Assembly: GCF_015832195.1 (NCBI RefSeq)
Contig: NC_052017.1
Coordinates: 82,337,801 to 82,401,800, forward strand
Source: Motacilla alba alba
Taxonomy: Eukaryota; Chordata; Aves; Passeriformes; Motacillidae
Direction: 5' to 3'
DNA: 64,000 nt
In this document: positions 12,035 through 24,774 of the stretch, piece by piece
Position numbering within the stretch: the stretch's first letter is position 1
Layout: each line of letters begins with the position of its first letter
The notes under the pieces: model-generated
What the model saw: only the letters and a program-made list of their open reading frames with translations
Told to the model about the DNA's origin: nothing
Database searches by the model: none
Program-made: the position numbers and the translations under genes

Positions 12035-12633
12035 TTTTTCCAGTCCGAGGCTCAGCTCCCTGTCTTCTTTCAGCGTCCTCCACATTCATGTTGGTTTCTT
12101 TCTGTGTCCTGTGCTGCACAAAACCTTGTCCAGGACGCGATGTGTGATATGGCTTGTTTACTGGAATCGGGCATTCAGATGTATGCTCCCGATGGCTCTG
12201 ATTATCTGTGCTGGACTTCTTCATGGGCCATCATCGCTGGGTGGCTCCTGGTCATTCCTGTGATGATGGTCATCTCCTGTGCTGGACTAGGTTCTGTTCG
12301 TATGTTAATTCTCTTCCTCTGCTGCCAGCTGTGATTTTGTCATCTTGTGTGGCCACCCTGTGTCCCCCGACTATGGTGTTTATTAAGATTTTTATAGTTC
12401 GGACATATTTCATACACATGTAGTTTTAACCAGCATGAATTACTAAATTACTCATAACAGTTCTTAAGGTTCCCTCAGAGCTATGCAGAGGTAGACTCCT
12501 TGGCAAAATCCCAGTCCACTCATTATCCTGACATTTTGACACAAATTTGAACATACTCTTCATTTTACCCATGGAGCAAAAAGCATCTAACATTGCAAGT
12601 GAATGAATAAATGAAATTATTCCAATCACAGAT

Positions 12634-12785
12634 TAAAAAAAAAAAATCAGCCATCCTTTGAAAAAAAAAAAAAACCAAAAAACTACCAACAAAAAAGACC
12701 CTCAAACCACAAAAAAAAACAAAACAAAAAAACAAAAAAACAAAAAACAAACTAAGCAAGCTAAACTAAGCCAGCCAGCCAAACA
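12634..12785. repeat. A-rich low-complexity tract (CAAAAA-type)
   Basis: Long A runs broken by single C or AC dinucleotides lie between the solo LTR and a CR1 fragment. Minus-strand frames across it read as F/L/V-rich low-complexity peptide and are not genes. Variation by slippage is likely. Confidence 0.9.
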
Positions 12786-12996
12786 AAACCTTGTCTGAAC
12801 ATGCCTGTGATAATTTTTGACCCTGAGCAGTAGCAAAGGCAGAATAGAAAGAAAGCAGTATAGAATGAGGGGAAAACTTCAGGCAACCTTGTCTTGTCCT
12901 GATCTAGCTCTTGTTTTTGTCCCTCTGATAACATCACATCACAAAAACCCTTGAAATTACACCACACGGTGAACCATTTTGTGTTTTATCATGTAG

Positions 12997-13140
12997 TTAT
13001 AGAACCATAGAATGGTCTGGGTTGGAAGAGACCTGAAAGATCATTTAGTTCCAACCCCATGCCATGGGCAGGGACACTTTCCACTAGACCAGGTTCCTTA
13101 GAGCCCCATCCAACCCAGCCTTGAAAACTTTGAGGAGTGA
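12997..13140 (-). mobile_element. CR1 LINE 3'-end fragment
   Basis: AGAACCATAGAATGGTCTGG, GTTGGAAGAGACCTGAAAG, CCATGCCATGGGCAGGGACA and CCATCCAACCCAGCCTTG appear in order. This is the reverse complement of the avian CR1 3' region. The element is 5'-truncated near 13140, where the text becomes unique sequence. The fairly good match suggests a younger subfamily than the scrap at 1622. Confidence 0.95.
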
Positions 13141-16100
13141 GGAATTTAATATATTAGTGTTGCCTCCAGAGGGTTTATCAACTAGAATACCTTATATACA
13201 AAAGGTTAGGTAAGTTACAGGGAGCAAATATAGATATTAACAGCCCTTTAAGCCAGTAAAGCAAAAATGTGACAAGAAAAAACCCTAGATGCTTAAACAA
13301 AAAAGTAGGTTAACAGACCAAAAGCAGCACAGGACAGGATAGGTAAATTTTAGCAAAGGTTCATAATCAAAAAGTAGCTAGATTAATTCTTATACCTTGT
13401 ATTATACGAGTTAAGACCAACGTTCTATTAGTTCCTTCTCATTTTATGAATTGCTGAACCCAGATTACACTTCAAAATTTGTAAGTAAAAATTAAAATGT
13501 TGCTCTTGTTTATACTTCCAAAGCTATGAATAAGCTTTAAAAACTGTATTGTTTTTTTGGACATATTTTGCAGATAACTGAAGTTCAATGAATGAATTGA
13601 TGCAACCAAGACCACGACACAGATTTTGACAAAAATATGACAAAACTCTAAAACATATGCCTTGACCACTAGCAAAAATCAGGAGTTTATAGGAAGCAGG
13701 AAAACACCATTCAAACCCGGGCAAATTTTGTAAACATCAAGATTAAATTGAGAAAGATATGTTATTTACCTGAGCAAAATAGATAATGTCTTTAACTAGA
13801 ACTAAATGTTAACATTTAGTCGTGTTATGACTCATCTTTGTTTTAGGATGTACACTTATATTTACACTAGTACTTTTACAGTGATTGAATAATATGCACC
13901 ATATACTACAATGTAAGAGGACTGCGTGTTTGGGCAACTTGAAAGAGAATGCTCAAATAACTGTGGTTAAGTAAGTCACTCCATTCTACTACAAATGTAA
14001 AACTCCTAGAAGTGTTCTTCCATAATTTCTCCTGAGATGCTAGTCTGTCTAACTGTTAGGGCAGCAAGTGAGATGTCTTTTAGAGGGCTTGGTGTTCCTT
14101 TTCTTCACTTCACAGTTTGTTGACTACGAACATTTGAAATGCACTAATCCTGAAGTGAAAATGCATCATGTTTACCTTGCATCCTGTTTTCTTTCAATAC
14201 TGGACATTCAATATTTTAAGTGCCTATTCAGGTCCCTTTTGCATGAAATGAAGAACATGTATGTACTTTTAAAGTAGCCATGCTTTTCTCTTGCTTATAC
14301 ATCTCTTATACAAGAGGGGAAGATATATGGTATGATGAAAATGCACTTAAATGCTTTCTACTGACTTAAAAACCCCCTACACTAAATAAGTCTAGCAAAA
14401 GAATTTCAGCCCTATTACAGTAATAAAATTACAGCCTGGGCTAGAGTTAGCTGAACTCTGACAGTACATCTGTACACTGTGTCCATCCTACTCCCAAACT
14501 ACAAATATATCTTATAAAAGAGGCTCTGTGGACTAAGCAAGATTACAGAGAAGCCTAAATTTTATTTTTTTTCAACAAAGAAATTTATGTTTCATAATTC
14601 ATGGCTATTTATTGAAGTTCCAGTTCTGCCACTTAAACAGGTTGAGTAATATATGCACCAGAGAGTTTATCTATATCGTTCAGTGGTGCTGCATATTGTA
14701 CAAGTTCCAACACAGTGGAGGAAGGGTGGCAGAATCAAGGGTACGTTATTTCCCAGAGAAGATTTTTGGAATTTCGTATTCTATGTCTAATCAGTACTCC
14801 AACTCAACTGTCAGTAACTTTCTGCCCTTGGAGAGACAGCAGTGAGTACTCTTTTGGTGTTAAGTTCACATTTAAACTGAAATATTGCATATATTGTTCC
14901 ATATATTGCTCTTGAGAACACAATAACCATATGAGCAATTTATGGTATACTTTGGCAGAAGAACAGGGATGAATTGAATTTATTTCTGCAGGAAATGCTT
15001 TTGCAATCCCAGTTCTCACTCAGAAAATAAAAACATATTGCAGAGCACCTGGGGAAATCACCTAAAATGCACATATATCCTGTAGTCTAGAATCACAGTC
15101 ACGGTTGCCAAGTAACTACTTTTTTGAAATATAAGAGATCTGATTATGGTCACTTTTCTTAGTGAATAACTGCGAAGAAATGGAGGAATGGCTTTCCTAG
15201 AGGCTCACAGTAAATGCAGCATGCTGAATATTCTTCTTTTTTTTTTTCCCAATTCACTGTGGAATATGCAGAACTGTAAAAATAGCTTAAGAGGCATTGC
15301 ACATATTAAGGTATATTTAGATTCAAAATACATTATTCTTGGGATCCCTAACTACAAGATTGCATTTCCTACCTATTACCTCCTTGCTCTGAGTGAATGA
15401 TAAATTAGGGAAGTTAGAAGCAGCCAGAAAAAGAAATTTCCATCCCATATAATATTGAAATTCTCAGCAATGTTTCAAAAATTGGAAAGAAATAGAATTT
15501 TCCATTAAGCTAAAGGGTTTTTCCCATATTTATTTTTTTTTTCTGCACAAAACAGGAACATTGACTACAGAAAGATATGTTTTTAAAGGAAAAACTAAAT
15601 CAGGGGGTACTGTGAGAAGTAATTTTTCTTGCTTTACCCTGCTGCCTGTCTTACCAACACTCACTGCTGTCTGGTACCCATAAGGAAATGTCATTCAGTG
15701 TGGGAAGCGCTGGTGATATAGTATGAGAGAAAAGTCAACAGTAGGACACCACGTTAGGCCAATAATTTCTTTCATCAAGCAAGTTATGATTTTCTTATCT
15801 CCCTCATAAGTCATTTTAGTTGTGCATCCTGTTTTGCTGAGCAGTGCTGTAAAGTGATTCCATAAGTAATCACTAATAAGAATACAGCTCTGAAGGGTGT
15901 AAAGATATCAAAAGATTGGCACAGAAAAGTCATCATTTTCCTTATAAAAAGTGTGTAGGGGGTTTCATATATAACTGTAATAAAAAAGAATTTCAAAGGG
16001 TGAAGATAAGTCATATCAGTCAAAAGTAAAAAAGCTGCAGAACATTTTCTCTTTTATGTTTTTGTTTTTAGGAGATGTAGGAATTGAATTCTAATGTCTT

Positions 16101-18854
16101 CTTTGCATGAGAAGAAATTAATGTTATCTAGATGCCCTTTTTCCTTTTTGACAATATGTTACTTCTCTGGAGGTTTACACGGGGTTTTTTCATTGTACTG
16201 AGGCTGGTAGGCACAGTCTCTCTCAGAAAACAATGTCAAACTGCTAATTATCAAGGGCAGTATTTAAATAAGCTGATCAGATCTGTTCTATTTCAGTTCC
16301 TTACTTCTGAAATGCTAGCTGAACATCAGACTGTCCTATAAGTGCCATATGTACTTCCTTAATTATTTCACTGGGTCTGTCATGTTTGTATCAAATGCCT
16401 TCAATGTATTCAAGTTTTGTTTGGAAAAAATACGTGTGAATACATGTATTTATTTTGCAAATATATCTGTGTCTTTTTAAATGACGCATAGAACTTGTCT
16501 TATCCAGTTTGCTCATATTTGTGTCTTTGTATCTCAAAATCCAGTACAATCCTTTTTTTTTTTCTGTGTGTGTTCTGAGATGAACAGGAAGAGAAGAGAG
16601 GAAGATAAAGAGGCAAATAATAAGAGGTATGGTCAAATTTAAAGCCATTTCCAATCATGAATACTTCCTGCAAGAGACATGAACAAGACAAGTGTTTTGA
16701 TTAACATCGAGAATATTTCAAGCAGCATTATTTACCAAAGCGTGCAGCGATGACAGTGCATAGTAATGAGGTATAATAAAATCATTGGTGCAGATGTGAA
16801 AAAAACATTATTACCATCCTTTCTTTGAAATAACAATTCTTGTACTATTTTTCATGGACTCATTATCATGCTCTGAGACAAAAGAAAGTAACTGTTTCTT
16901 GAGAACCTTTTGAAAAAGCTCTAAATGTGAGAAAAAAATTTCAAGATAACGACTTAAAACTGGTTTCATATTTGAGCACTGAAATCAATAAATTAATCTT
17001 GAAAATATCTTATTGGGAACTTTGATTTTCTTTACTTAAAAATAAAAAAAAATAAATTTTGTAGTGGCATGAAAAAGACATTAAGAGACTGACAGCACCA
17101 ATTAATTTTCATTATATTCCTCAGGAAACTGACCAGAAAAATATTTTGAGTAAAAATTGAATATACAGCTCTCAAAGTTCAGGGATGGATGAGCAGCACT
17201 AGCTTTTTTAGAGTTTCTCTTATCCAGAACGGATGGGATATCTGCAGTTGACAGCACCTCCTACACAATAAGCATGTGCTGCAGAGGTGTGTGTGGACAT
17301 CCTTATGAGAGGACTTCTGCTAGTAATCCCTCCTCTCCCTGTGTCCTTCTCCATTATCAAATACTTACATAAAAATCCATGAATTGACATTGAAAGAACA
17401 GAATTGAAATATCAATTTGTTCTCTCCAAGAATAACATAGTCAACAGTCTATGTGTGCCTAGCAATGGCACACTGCAGCTCACAGCTGTAGGGCAGCAAC
17501 TCAGCTTTCCCCTAACCTCTTTTGGAATCTGTATTGATGATTTGGTTGGGTTTGTTGTGGGGTTTTTCCAATTTTCCCTACTTTCAAAAATCAAAGGAAA
17601 TTGTAAAAAAACTGGAAGAAAAAGGGCTGGAGAATATGTTATGCAGTGAGAAGTTTACTTAGTTTAACAAAAAAGAAAATTATACCAGATTAAGTGACTC
17701 AGTGACTTCAGCTCAACAGTAGTTGAATGGGGTGTAACAACTAATTGACTTCAAAGGGAAATATCAAAGGATAAGGGACACCATATTCAATGCTGATTCC
17801 AAGAAATCTGGATCATTTTGTGCCAGATTATTTTCTTATACCTGCCATGGTCTGAGGATTCTTTGCAGTATATTTCCTAACATACAAGTATAGCTGAAAT
17901 TTACCATCTACATATCACTTTGATTTCATTCATCTCATACAGTTACCCATCAGATCATCTTCCCCTGTTGTAGCATGTGTATGTCATGTAGTCCTAACAT
18001 TTTTTGCTGTGATCCTCTGCTTGACTGTGCGCCTTATAATCCATCTAATCCATGCATCCATCCATCAATCCATCCATCCAATTCATTATGATCACCAGCA
18101 TATTTGTGTTTCTGCTGAGTGCAGTCCCAGGGTAGAAATGATGGGGTGATACTTCACTATGGCAAAAATGCTGGCCATTCCTGTCATGACTAATGCAGTG
18201 TTGGGACGCCCACTATATAAGATGTAACATTAAACAAATATGTTTATAACACGGAGAAGCTGGACAGAATTGAGCTCCTAATGTTACAACATTGTCTCTT
18301 GCTTAAGAGACTGTCCAATACCGCAGTATTGCTTGCAAAAATATCATCAGCAAGAAAAGATCTGATCATATAAGAGACTGAAGGGCTGAGGGAAGGCCAA
18401 GAATAAAATGTAACATCCTCTTGTAGTCATTATTCTTGTGCTAATAATTGAAATTAATAATAAGCCTCTGGAGAAAACACCAGGAGAAGATGCCTGTTAT
18501 TCCCAAATTAGACTCCAGGAAGTGTCACTATGGCCATCAAGGTGCTCCTTTCTCAAATAAGTAGTATTCATAAGTCTATATGTTCTCTGCATAACATGGA
18601 GATGTGACTTTCAGCCTCACTCAAGCTAAAACCTTTCAGAATATCCCCTGGTCAGATTGAGCTCACTGCATTATTTAGTATGATCATTTTTAACATGCAG
18701 AATTAATGAGGAAAAGAAAGAAATCAAATCTCTCATTCAACTAAATTTATTTCAAACAATATTTAAATTATAATGGTCCTCAGAACTTGAAAATTCAAGA
18801 GCTAAAATGCAACTATTATGCCACCATTATGGCAAGTTTACTAGCTACAATAAG
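13141..18854. other. Non-coding AT-rich DNA, no gene seen
   Basis: No gene, RNA gene or recognised transposable element was found. Frames stay under 90 codons. Short T or A runs (15238, 15530, 16553) and a CATC-type microsatellite at 18040-18082 are the only simple features noted. Confidence 0.6.
18040..18082. repeat. (ATCC)n-type microsatellite, imperfect
   Basis: Repeated CCATC and ATCCATCC units carry interruptions (CTAATC, CAATC). Confidence 0.85.
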
Positions 18855-18945
18855 TGAGTTCAGGAGTTTTGGTTTCCATCACTGAGGGATTTTAAGACCA
18901 GACTAGCTAGAACCTTTATGGAATGCTGTAAATGTCTTTGAGCAC
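18855..18945 (+). mobile_element. Ancient CR1-type LINE remnant (possible)
   Basis: The phrase GGTTTCCATCACTGAGGGAT followed by TTTTAAGACCAGACTAG and a divergent tail resembles the region before the 3' end of old amniote CR1 elements. The usual wording there is 'TCACTGGAGGTTTTTAAGACCAGACTGGA'-like. The match is short and diverged, so the family and limits are uncertain. Confidence 0.5.
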
Positions 18946-21900
18946 TTTGCTCTTTCCTGGTTATATGGAGAAACTATTGAGATTATCTTCAAAGTCTGCT
19001 AGGTGTTAATTGCTCTGTGCTCCCCCTCAATGCAAAACTTGCCTTCTTTTTTGTTTTCATTCACTTTTTTCTTTTATTTCAACTCACTTCTTTTTTTAAA
19101 AATGTTTTAATTTATAGAACAATGTATAGTTCAAAACAATTTACTTGCTCTTTTAGAATGTACCACAAAATAGGTCTAATAATCTTGCATGACTTGGATT
19201 ATAATTCAGGTCTGCACAAGGAAATGGGATGAGCCAAAAGACTCATTGTTTTACCAGAAATTAGGGAAAATGTGGGGAAGAGAAACCAACTCTTGAAGAT
19301 TATCTGTGCTGGAGCTGTTTAAACATCCAGAACCATATAATGGCTGCTATAAGCAGCAGACCAAAGGGAATTAAAGAAACCGGTTGGAGTTAGTTGAGCA
19401 GTGGGCCAAAGTCCAAATGCCAAAATGCCCTGCCATGGCTCTCTGACCACTCATTCTATTTTTTATGACATGTACTTTGAAAAAGACCTGGAAGTGTTGA
19501 ACACTATGAGACACCTTGCTCCAAAGTAATTTTACTTGAATGTAAACATCTTTTAAGTAAATTCCATTAAACAGATAACATTTATCTACAGAGAATTTTC
19601 TTAGAAAAATTGGAATTGAAAGCTGGTTTTTATTTTCAGTTTGCTACTGTAGACTTTCTGAAGTAGATATTTCCTTCATAAAACTTTCCACTTCCCATTG
19701 TTTAAATAAAATATGATTGTCTTCTTTATTTTAGCAATAATCCAATTATGGAAACTGTCAGAGTATGGAAATGCAAATGAAAGAGTGGCCAGAAATTTAA
19801 TTTTGCCTCTCAAGAGCTTAGAAAATTCTTTTGTGGGAAAGGCATGTTTCAAATTAGCTCACTACTAATACTTTTAAAATTACAGGCTTCATCTTGGAGA
19901 TGCTGCTGTTCATCTTTTAAGCATAAATTCATGCAAATTCTGAGATCACACACTGTAAGTGCTTAATTTTCATTCACAGCTGTCTTGAATATATAAAAAT
20001 TGGAAAGCTGAATGTTGCAAATTGCCTTTTCATGGTAAATCCATTATGTACTGTAACTGTGTTTTGAAGTGTGACCTGTTTTAATAAATACATAGTCTCA
20101 CTGAGTTTGTTATGATTTTTTCAGTGTAGTAGGACCAAAATATTCCTAAGTCCTGTATCTTGGAGACTGATGTGCAGAGGTAGGTTACATATACCTAGTC
20201 TAGAAACTTGATAGTGTCTGATTTTGTAGCTACAGACATTTGGTCTTTAAAATATTATGTATATGTTTCATCTGAAAAGTGCATGCAATATATCATTTCT
20301 ATGTCTGACTCAATGAGAGAGAGAAGATATCTCTAATAAGAAAAAACCCCAGAGGTTATCTTGTTCATATACAATGCAGTAGCTATTACTGCAACAAATG
20401 AAAGTAAAAGATACCTTTATCATATTTATGAATGTTGATGTACTTAAAATGATTTCATTATAAGAGATTATTAAATTAGGTTCAAAAAGACCATTCAAAC
20501 TGGATTGGTGTGTGCATGTCAGAAAAATCGGTCTCAAAATGTCATAATGATGCAGATTTTCAATAAAGTTATATGACTTCTTTTAATTTCACTCAAAAAA
20601 TACATGCCTAAGACAGAAAAAAATTAAAACCAAAGAAACAAACAATGATTCTGAATCTATGAAAATTATTAGAATGAGGGAGAATTTCTTTTATATAGCA
20701 ATTCACTTACTTCAGCCTATGTAATAACATTACAGAATAAGTTAGAATTTGAAAAAGATTTTATTAGATAGACTATCCATGCATTGTCAAATTGACAAAA
20801 GTGCATTCTTCTTAGGAATTAATGTTTTCTTTCATTTTTAGAATACCTCTTTAATGATCTATTCTGCACATATGCTAATTTCTGACTATTTCTGAAAGGA
20901 AGAGTTCATAGGAGAAAAGTGCTCAAAGGCAAAATCATTCTCATGGCTGATGAATAACACTGCACAACATACAGCTGGTATTTTGCATTCTTTAGAAGAT
21001 AGACTGAAATTTTGCTGGAATTAACTTTTTTATGGTTAGTGTAATGATAGCCACGACTGGATAAAGATCCAATATTTTTGCTTCTTTAACTTGAGCATGT
21101 AAGTTTTCATAAAAGGCCAAGACCTACAAGGTTAGGCCTCATCAAAATTTTCAAAAAGGCATGCAAATATTAAGATCTGAATCATGACTCTGTTGATTTA
21201 GAATAATTCTCACTGTTTCCTGTATTTTCCACTGAACTTGGAAACTTCAGAAATCAAATTCTGTCTGTCACTGAGACTCAGTGACATTTTGTAGAGCACG
21301 TAAGATTTTGAGCCGTGAAGATCTGACCATCAAAGATGTCAATTCCAGGCAATGGCAATTAAAGTCCAGAGCATATTCAGGAGTTTGTATCTCAGTTCCT
21401 CAAATACTCAGACGCACTAAGTGGCCAAGTTCTCTCCCTTTGCTTTCTTTTCCTGCTGTGTCAGCATTATAGCAGTCTCAAAGGGTAACAACAAACTCAA
21501 ATGGAGAGGATCTGACCATTCTTAAAACTTCTATTTTATGTCCTGGAAGAGATGGACTAAGAGACAGGCTGGTCATTTTCTTGTCAATTGCAATTGGAAT
21601 GGATATGCAGAAATTTGTTTTTGTTTGTTGGGAAGGGTGTTAGCTAATTCTTCACTGTTGGAGCTTTTGTGGTTTTGGATTTCCTATTTTATTAAAATTC
21701 TAGCGGAAAAAAAAAAAATCCCACACAGCTGTGCTATTTATCCATTCTTGTTATCTTTTTATCTCTTGCTTGTTTGTTAAAATGCAGAGACCACTCATGC
21801 CAAGACAGCATTGACCAGAATCTGTGGAAGATTTGCAGCTCAGGGTCCATAACAGCACCAGCTAATGGCCATTCTGTCAGGGACAAGCTGGCTGCTGGTC

Positions 21901-24215
21901 TCAGCTGGAAATTGGCGCTGTTTCACTATTGAGGTGAAGAACAGGACAGTGTTCTAGCAGCAAGTAATGGTCAAATGTCATTGGAAGTGGAATAAAAGAC
22001 ATTCCGACCTTTAACATTCACAGCCTCCATTCCAAAGAGAAAGGAAAAAAGTAGAAGAGGTTGGCAATTTCCTCCTGAAGGCCTCATCAGCCTACTCCAG
22101 CTGACATGTGGAGCATGTTGATCCCAAATGACTCAGCTCTTACAAATTGCTATAAAGTGGGTGAAGTTCATCTCACAATGATCACAGCTCCATGAGCCCT
22201 TCTATTTGTGTCATATATTTGCTTTCAGGGACCAGTCTTGGATCAAAAATGGGTATCAATCTGGGAAGGCAGGAGGTTAGTATGGAATATGTGTTTGTTT
22301 TTCTAGCTAAAGATTACAAAGGCTTAGGAATCTAGGTATTCTGGAGTAATAAACACATTCCAGGACACCAGGAAACCTTTATCTCCCATGACCATAGAGA
22401 CGATATTCCACATACTCTTGTACATGGAAAGAAACCCAAAGAAGACAGAAAACAGTCTGTTTTCTGTAAGGGTACTACTTATCTATTAAGAAAATCTTTA
22501 AACAGAGATTGGAGAGGGAAAGGCAGTGTGAGTGACAGAAGTTCATAGTTAGGAATTAAAAGAGAAATTTGAATAAGAGTATCAAGATTTCTTGAGTGGG
22601 AGGAGATAAGGATTATTCAGAGTAAGATCAAAAGACAAGAAACAGGAAATGAGAGGTCAGGCTATTTATTTATGTATGCTGATGAACAGCATACAGGAAA
22701 AGGGACTGAAAAACATATTAAAAATATACAATTTTTTCAGAAGGACAAAGAATGGCCATGGAACTGTGTCTTTGAAATAATGAGGGAGATAAAGAGTTAT
22801 ATAAAAGATTAGGTCGACTTCAATGGTGAGCAAGAATTTGTAGTCACTGTCTAATAAGAACAAGGATTAAGAGATAAAACAAAGACTAAAGGAAAAATAC
22901 AAGGGTCATAATTTACCCTGTGCAGAGACACAAGAAGTATCATAAGAGATAAACTTGGTTAAAGTATAAAATTCTTATTTACTCCACCCCAAAGAATGAA
23001 TTTTAAAGACTGGTTGATAGTAGATATATGAAAAAATAAATTTAAAAGAACAGCAGGAACATGTAACACAGGGAAAAAAAAACCAAAGAAAGAATAAAAC
23101 AAAAAACAAACAGACAATACCACCAAAACAAAACAAAAACAAACAAACAAAACCAGAAAAAAAAAACCCAGAAGAGCAAAACCAGAAGAGCAAAAAAGGG
23201 CATGAAATAAGGTGCAATTATCAAGTAACTACTTTGGGAATAAAAAGTGCTCATTCTATTATTGACTTAGTATAATACTTTGAAACAGTTTTCTTCACTT
23301 TCACTGTTAATTTTAAAAGAAAGAACAATATCTACTCAAATAGCTTCTAGGTGAATTTGAGCATGAAGGTGTTTCATGCCTTTTTTATCACTAAACAAGC
23401 CATCTGTGATCAAGTAACTGATAGAATAAAGATTGCATCTTCCCACAATATTTCTTAAGGAGATGATAAAATGTTTGCTGCTATCTAGAAAATAAGGAAG
23501 AAGTTACATGCAGATGCCATCCAACAAGACAACCGGTTTGGGGGTTTTTTCTACACGTAAATTTTGTCAATCTAAAATGATTTCCTTCTGCATAGGATGT
23601 CAGGCTGGACAGAGGAAAGAAATCACTGAGGTCTTCATCTTGCCTTTAACAATGACCTACCCATAAACTATACAAGAGACATAGTCTTGGTGAAATTCTC
23701 ACAAGGCGGGTGTAAAACCAGTTGACTACGTAGTGTGGAAGGGTATGTTAAGGGTAGTTATGTGAGTTCTCCTACTGCTTATCTCCTCTTCAAATTTTAC
23801 CAATACCTGAATGCCGCAACGGAAAATGTGCCCATTAAATTGTAAATGACCTGAAGATATGATCTAGGAGAAAAATATCATCAAACAAAGAGTAAAACAT
23901 CTCAACAGGAACAATAAGTTGTTACAGATGTAGGATAGAAGCCAACTAGCTGGAGGAGTCCTGCTTAAAAATGGGTCTGAAGGTGTTGTGGAGCACCATG
24001 ACCTGAAGGTGTTTCATGGTGTTACTTAAAAGGCAAACATATTATCAGGGTGTATAAAGCAGAGCACAGAGAAATCTTGTTTTGCTCATCACTGAGAGTA
24101 CTTCAGTAGGAAGCTCTTACAGAAAATGGATGGGTACTAATTGGAGATAACTCAGAGGCCACAGTAGGCCACAAAGTAATGAGTTTAAAAGCAGCAAAGA
24201 TTCAAATTGGCTGTT
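18946..24215. other. Non-coding AT-rich DNA, no gene seen
   Basis: No gene or RNA gene was recognised. An A-rich tract at 23072-23200 is listed separately. A 12-A run is present at 21706. Frames are short and scattered on both strands. Confidence 0.6.
23072..23200. repeat. A-rich low-complexity tract (CAAAA-type)
   Basis: Runs of A are separated by single C, with AACAAAACAAAAACAAAC wording, and near-duplicate CCAGAAGAGCAAAA blocks at 23168 and 23182. Three overlapping minus-strand frames across it are phenylalanine- and valine-rich artefacts of this composition. Confidence 0.88.
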
Positions 24216-24425
24216 ACGAGGTGTGCGGGGAAGAAAGATCTCCTGCCATTATCATAGACAGGATTGCCTGGGAAAGCTGTGCTCAGTGAAGGTCTTTAAG
24301 AAGAGACTGGAACAGCATTTGCCAAGAGTGACACTGGCAGAGCTGAATATGCCCTGGGCAACAGGATGAACAAAAGGAGCACCTGAGGTCTTTTTCATCA
24401 CTGTGCTTCTACAATTCTCTCTGGT
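24216..24425 (+). mobile_element. Diverged CR1 LINE 3' fragment
   Basis: GTCTTTAAGAAGAGACTGGA, then a run ending ACCTGAGGTC, TTTTTCATCACTGTGCTTCT and ACAATTCTCT, fits the order of a CR1 3' region. The body reads 'aaggtctttaagaagagactggaacagcatttg'-like and the tail is a degraded ATTCTATGATTCT. It is much more diverged than the copies at 12997 and 51385, indicating an older insertion. Limits are approximate. Confidence 0.7.
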
Positions 24426-24708
24426 ATTCTGCCCTTTTCTCTAATGACCGGAGTCTCGTGCTGTGTTGGGTTTGAGACTGAAAGTTGGGTGGGCTAGCTC
24501 CAGAGGTGATTTATCGGGATGCTTTGCAAAAGAGTAAATAATTCTGACATCTGCAGTTTTCCATAGGTATAATGCTAGAACTGCTTGTTGCAAAGAGATA
24601 TGCCTGAGCTGAAGTTGCTTCTTGGGACAGAGCTATTAATGGGATGTGCTCTTCAAATCTGATTTCCGGAACTGAACACACAACTGTGTTCTCAAATATA
24701 TATCTTAC

Positions 24709-24774
24709 ATAAAGTAATATATATAAAGTAATATATATAAAGTAATATATATAAAGTAATATATATAAAGTAAT
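24709..24774. repeat. 14-bp tandem repeat, about 4.7 copies
   Basis: The unit ATAAAGTAATATAT is repeated with no visible substitutions. Perfect copies imply recent expansion. The region is purely AT apart from one G per unit. A minus-strand 101-codon frame runs through it with an ILLYIYYFIY-like peptide repeat and is an artefact. Confidence 0.96.

Larger units (their letters stand above)
11828..12418 (-). mobile_element. Solo LTR of an endogenous retrovirus (minus orientation)
   Basis: On the minus strand the segment has LTR layout. A U3-like part is followed by a TATA-like box (GAGTATAAGAATGG, plus positions about 12021-12034). About 140 bp later comes an AATAAA polyadenylation signal (plus 11881-11886), then a short AT-rich U5 ending ATGACA. 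The U3 end is less certain; TGTGTATG at 12418 is a possible TG start. The flank TAGTTC (11822-11827) resembles TAGTTT at 12421-12426, which may be a 6-bp target duplication, but the fit to a TG start is off by two bases. No gag, pol or env is adjacent, so it reads as a recombined solo LTR. The family cannot be named without a library search. Confidence 0.65.

Noticed and set aside
11887..12334. Several overlapping frames of 86-113 codons
   Set aside because: They lie inside the solo LTR, in the orientation opposite to the element, and are not retroviral genes.
12565..12759. Minus-strand F-rich frame
   Set aside because: Same cause: the A-rich tract at 12634-12785.
22959..23254. Three minus-strand frames rich in F, V and C
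   Set aside because: They are produced by the A-rich low-complexity tract at 23072-23200 read in reverse.
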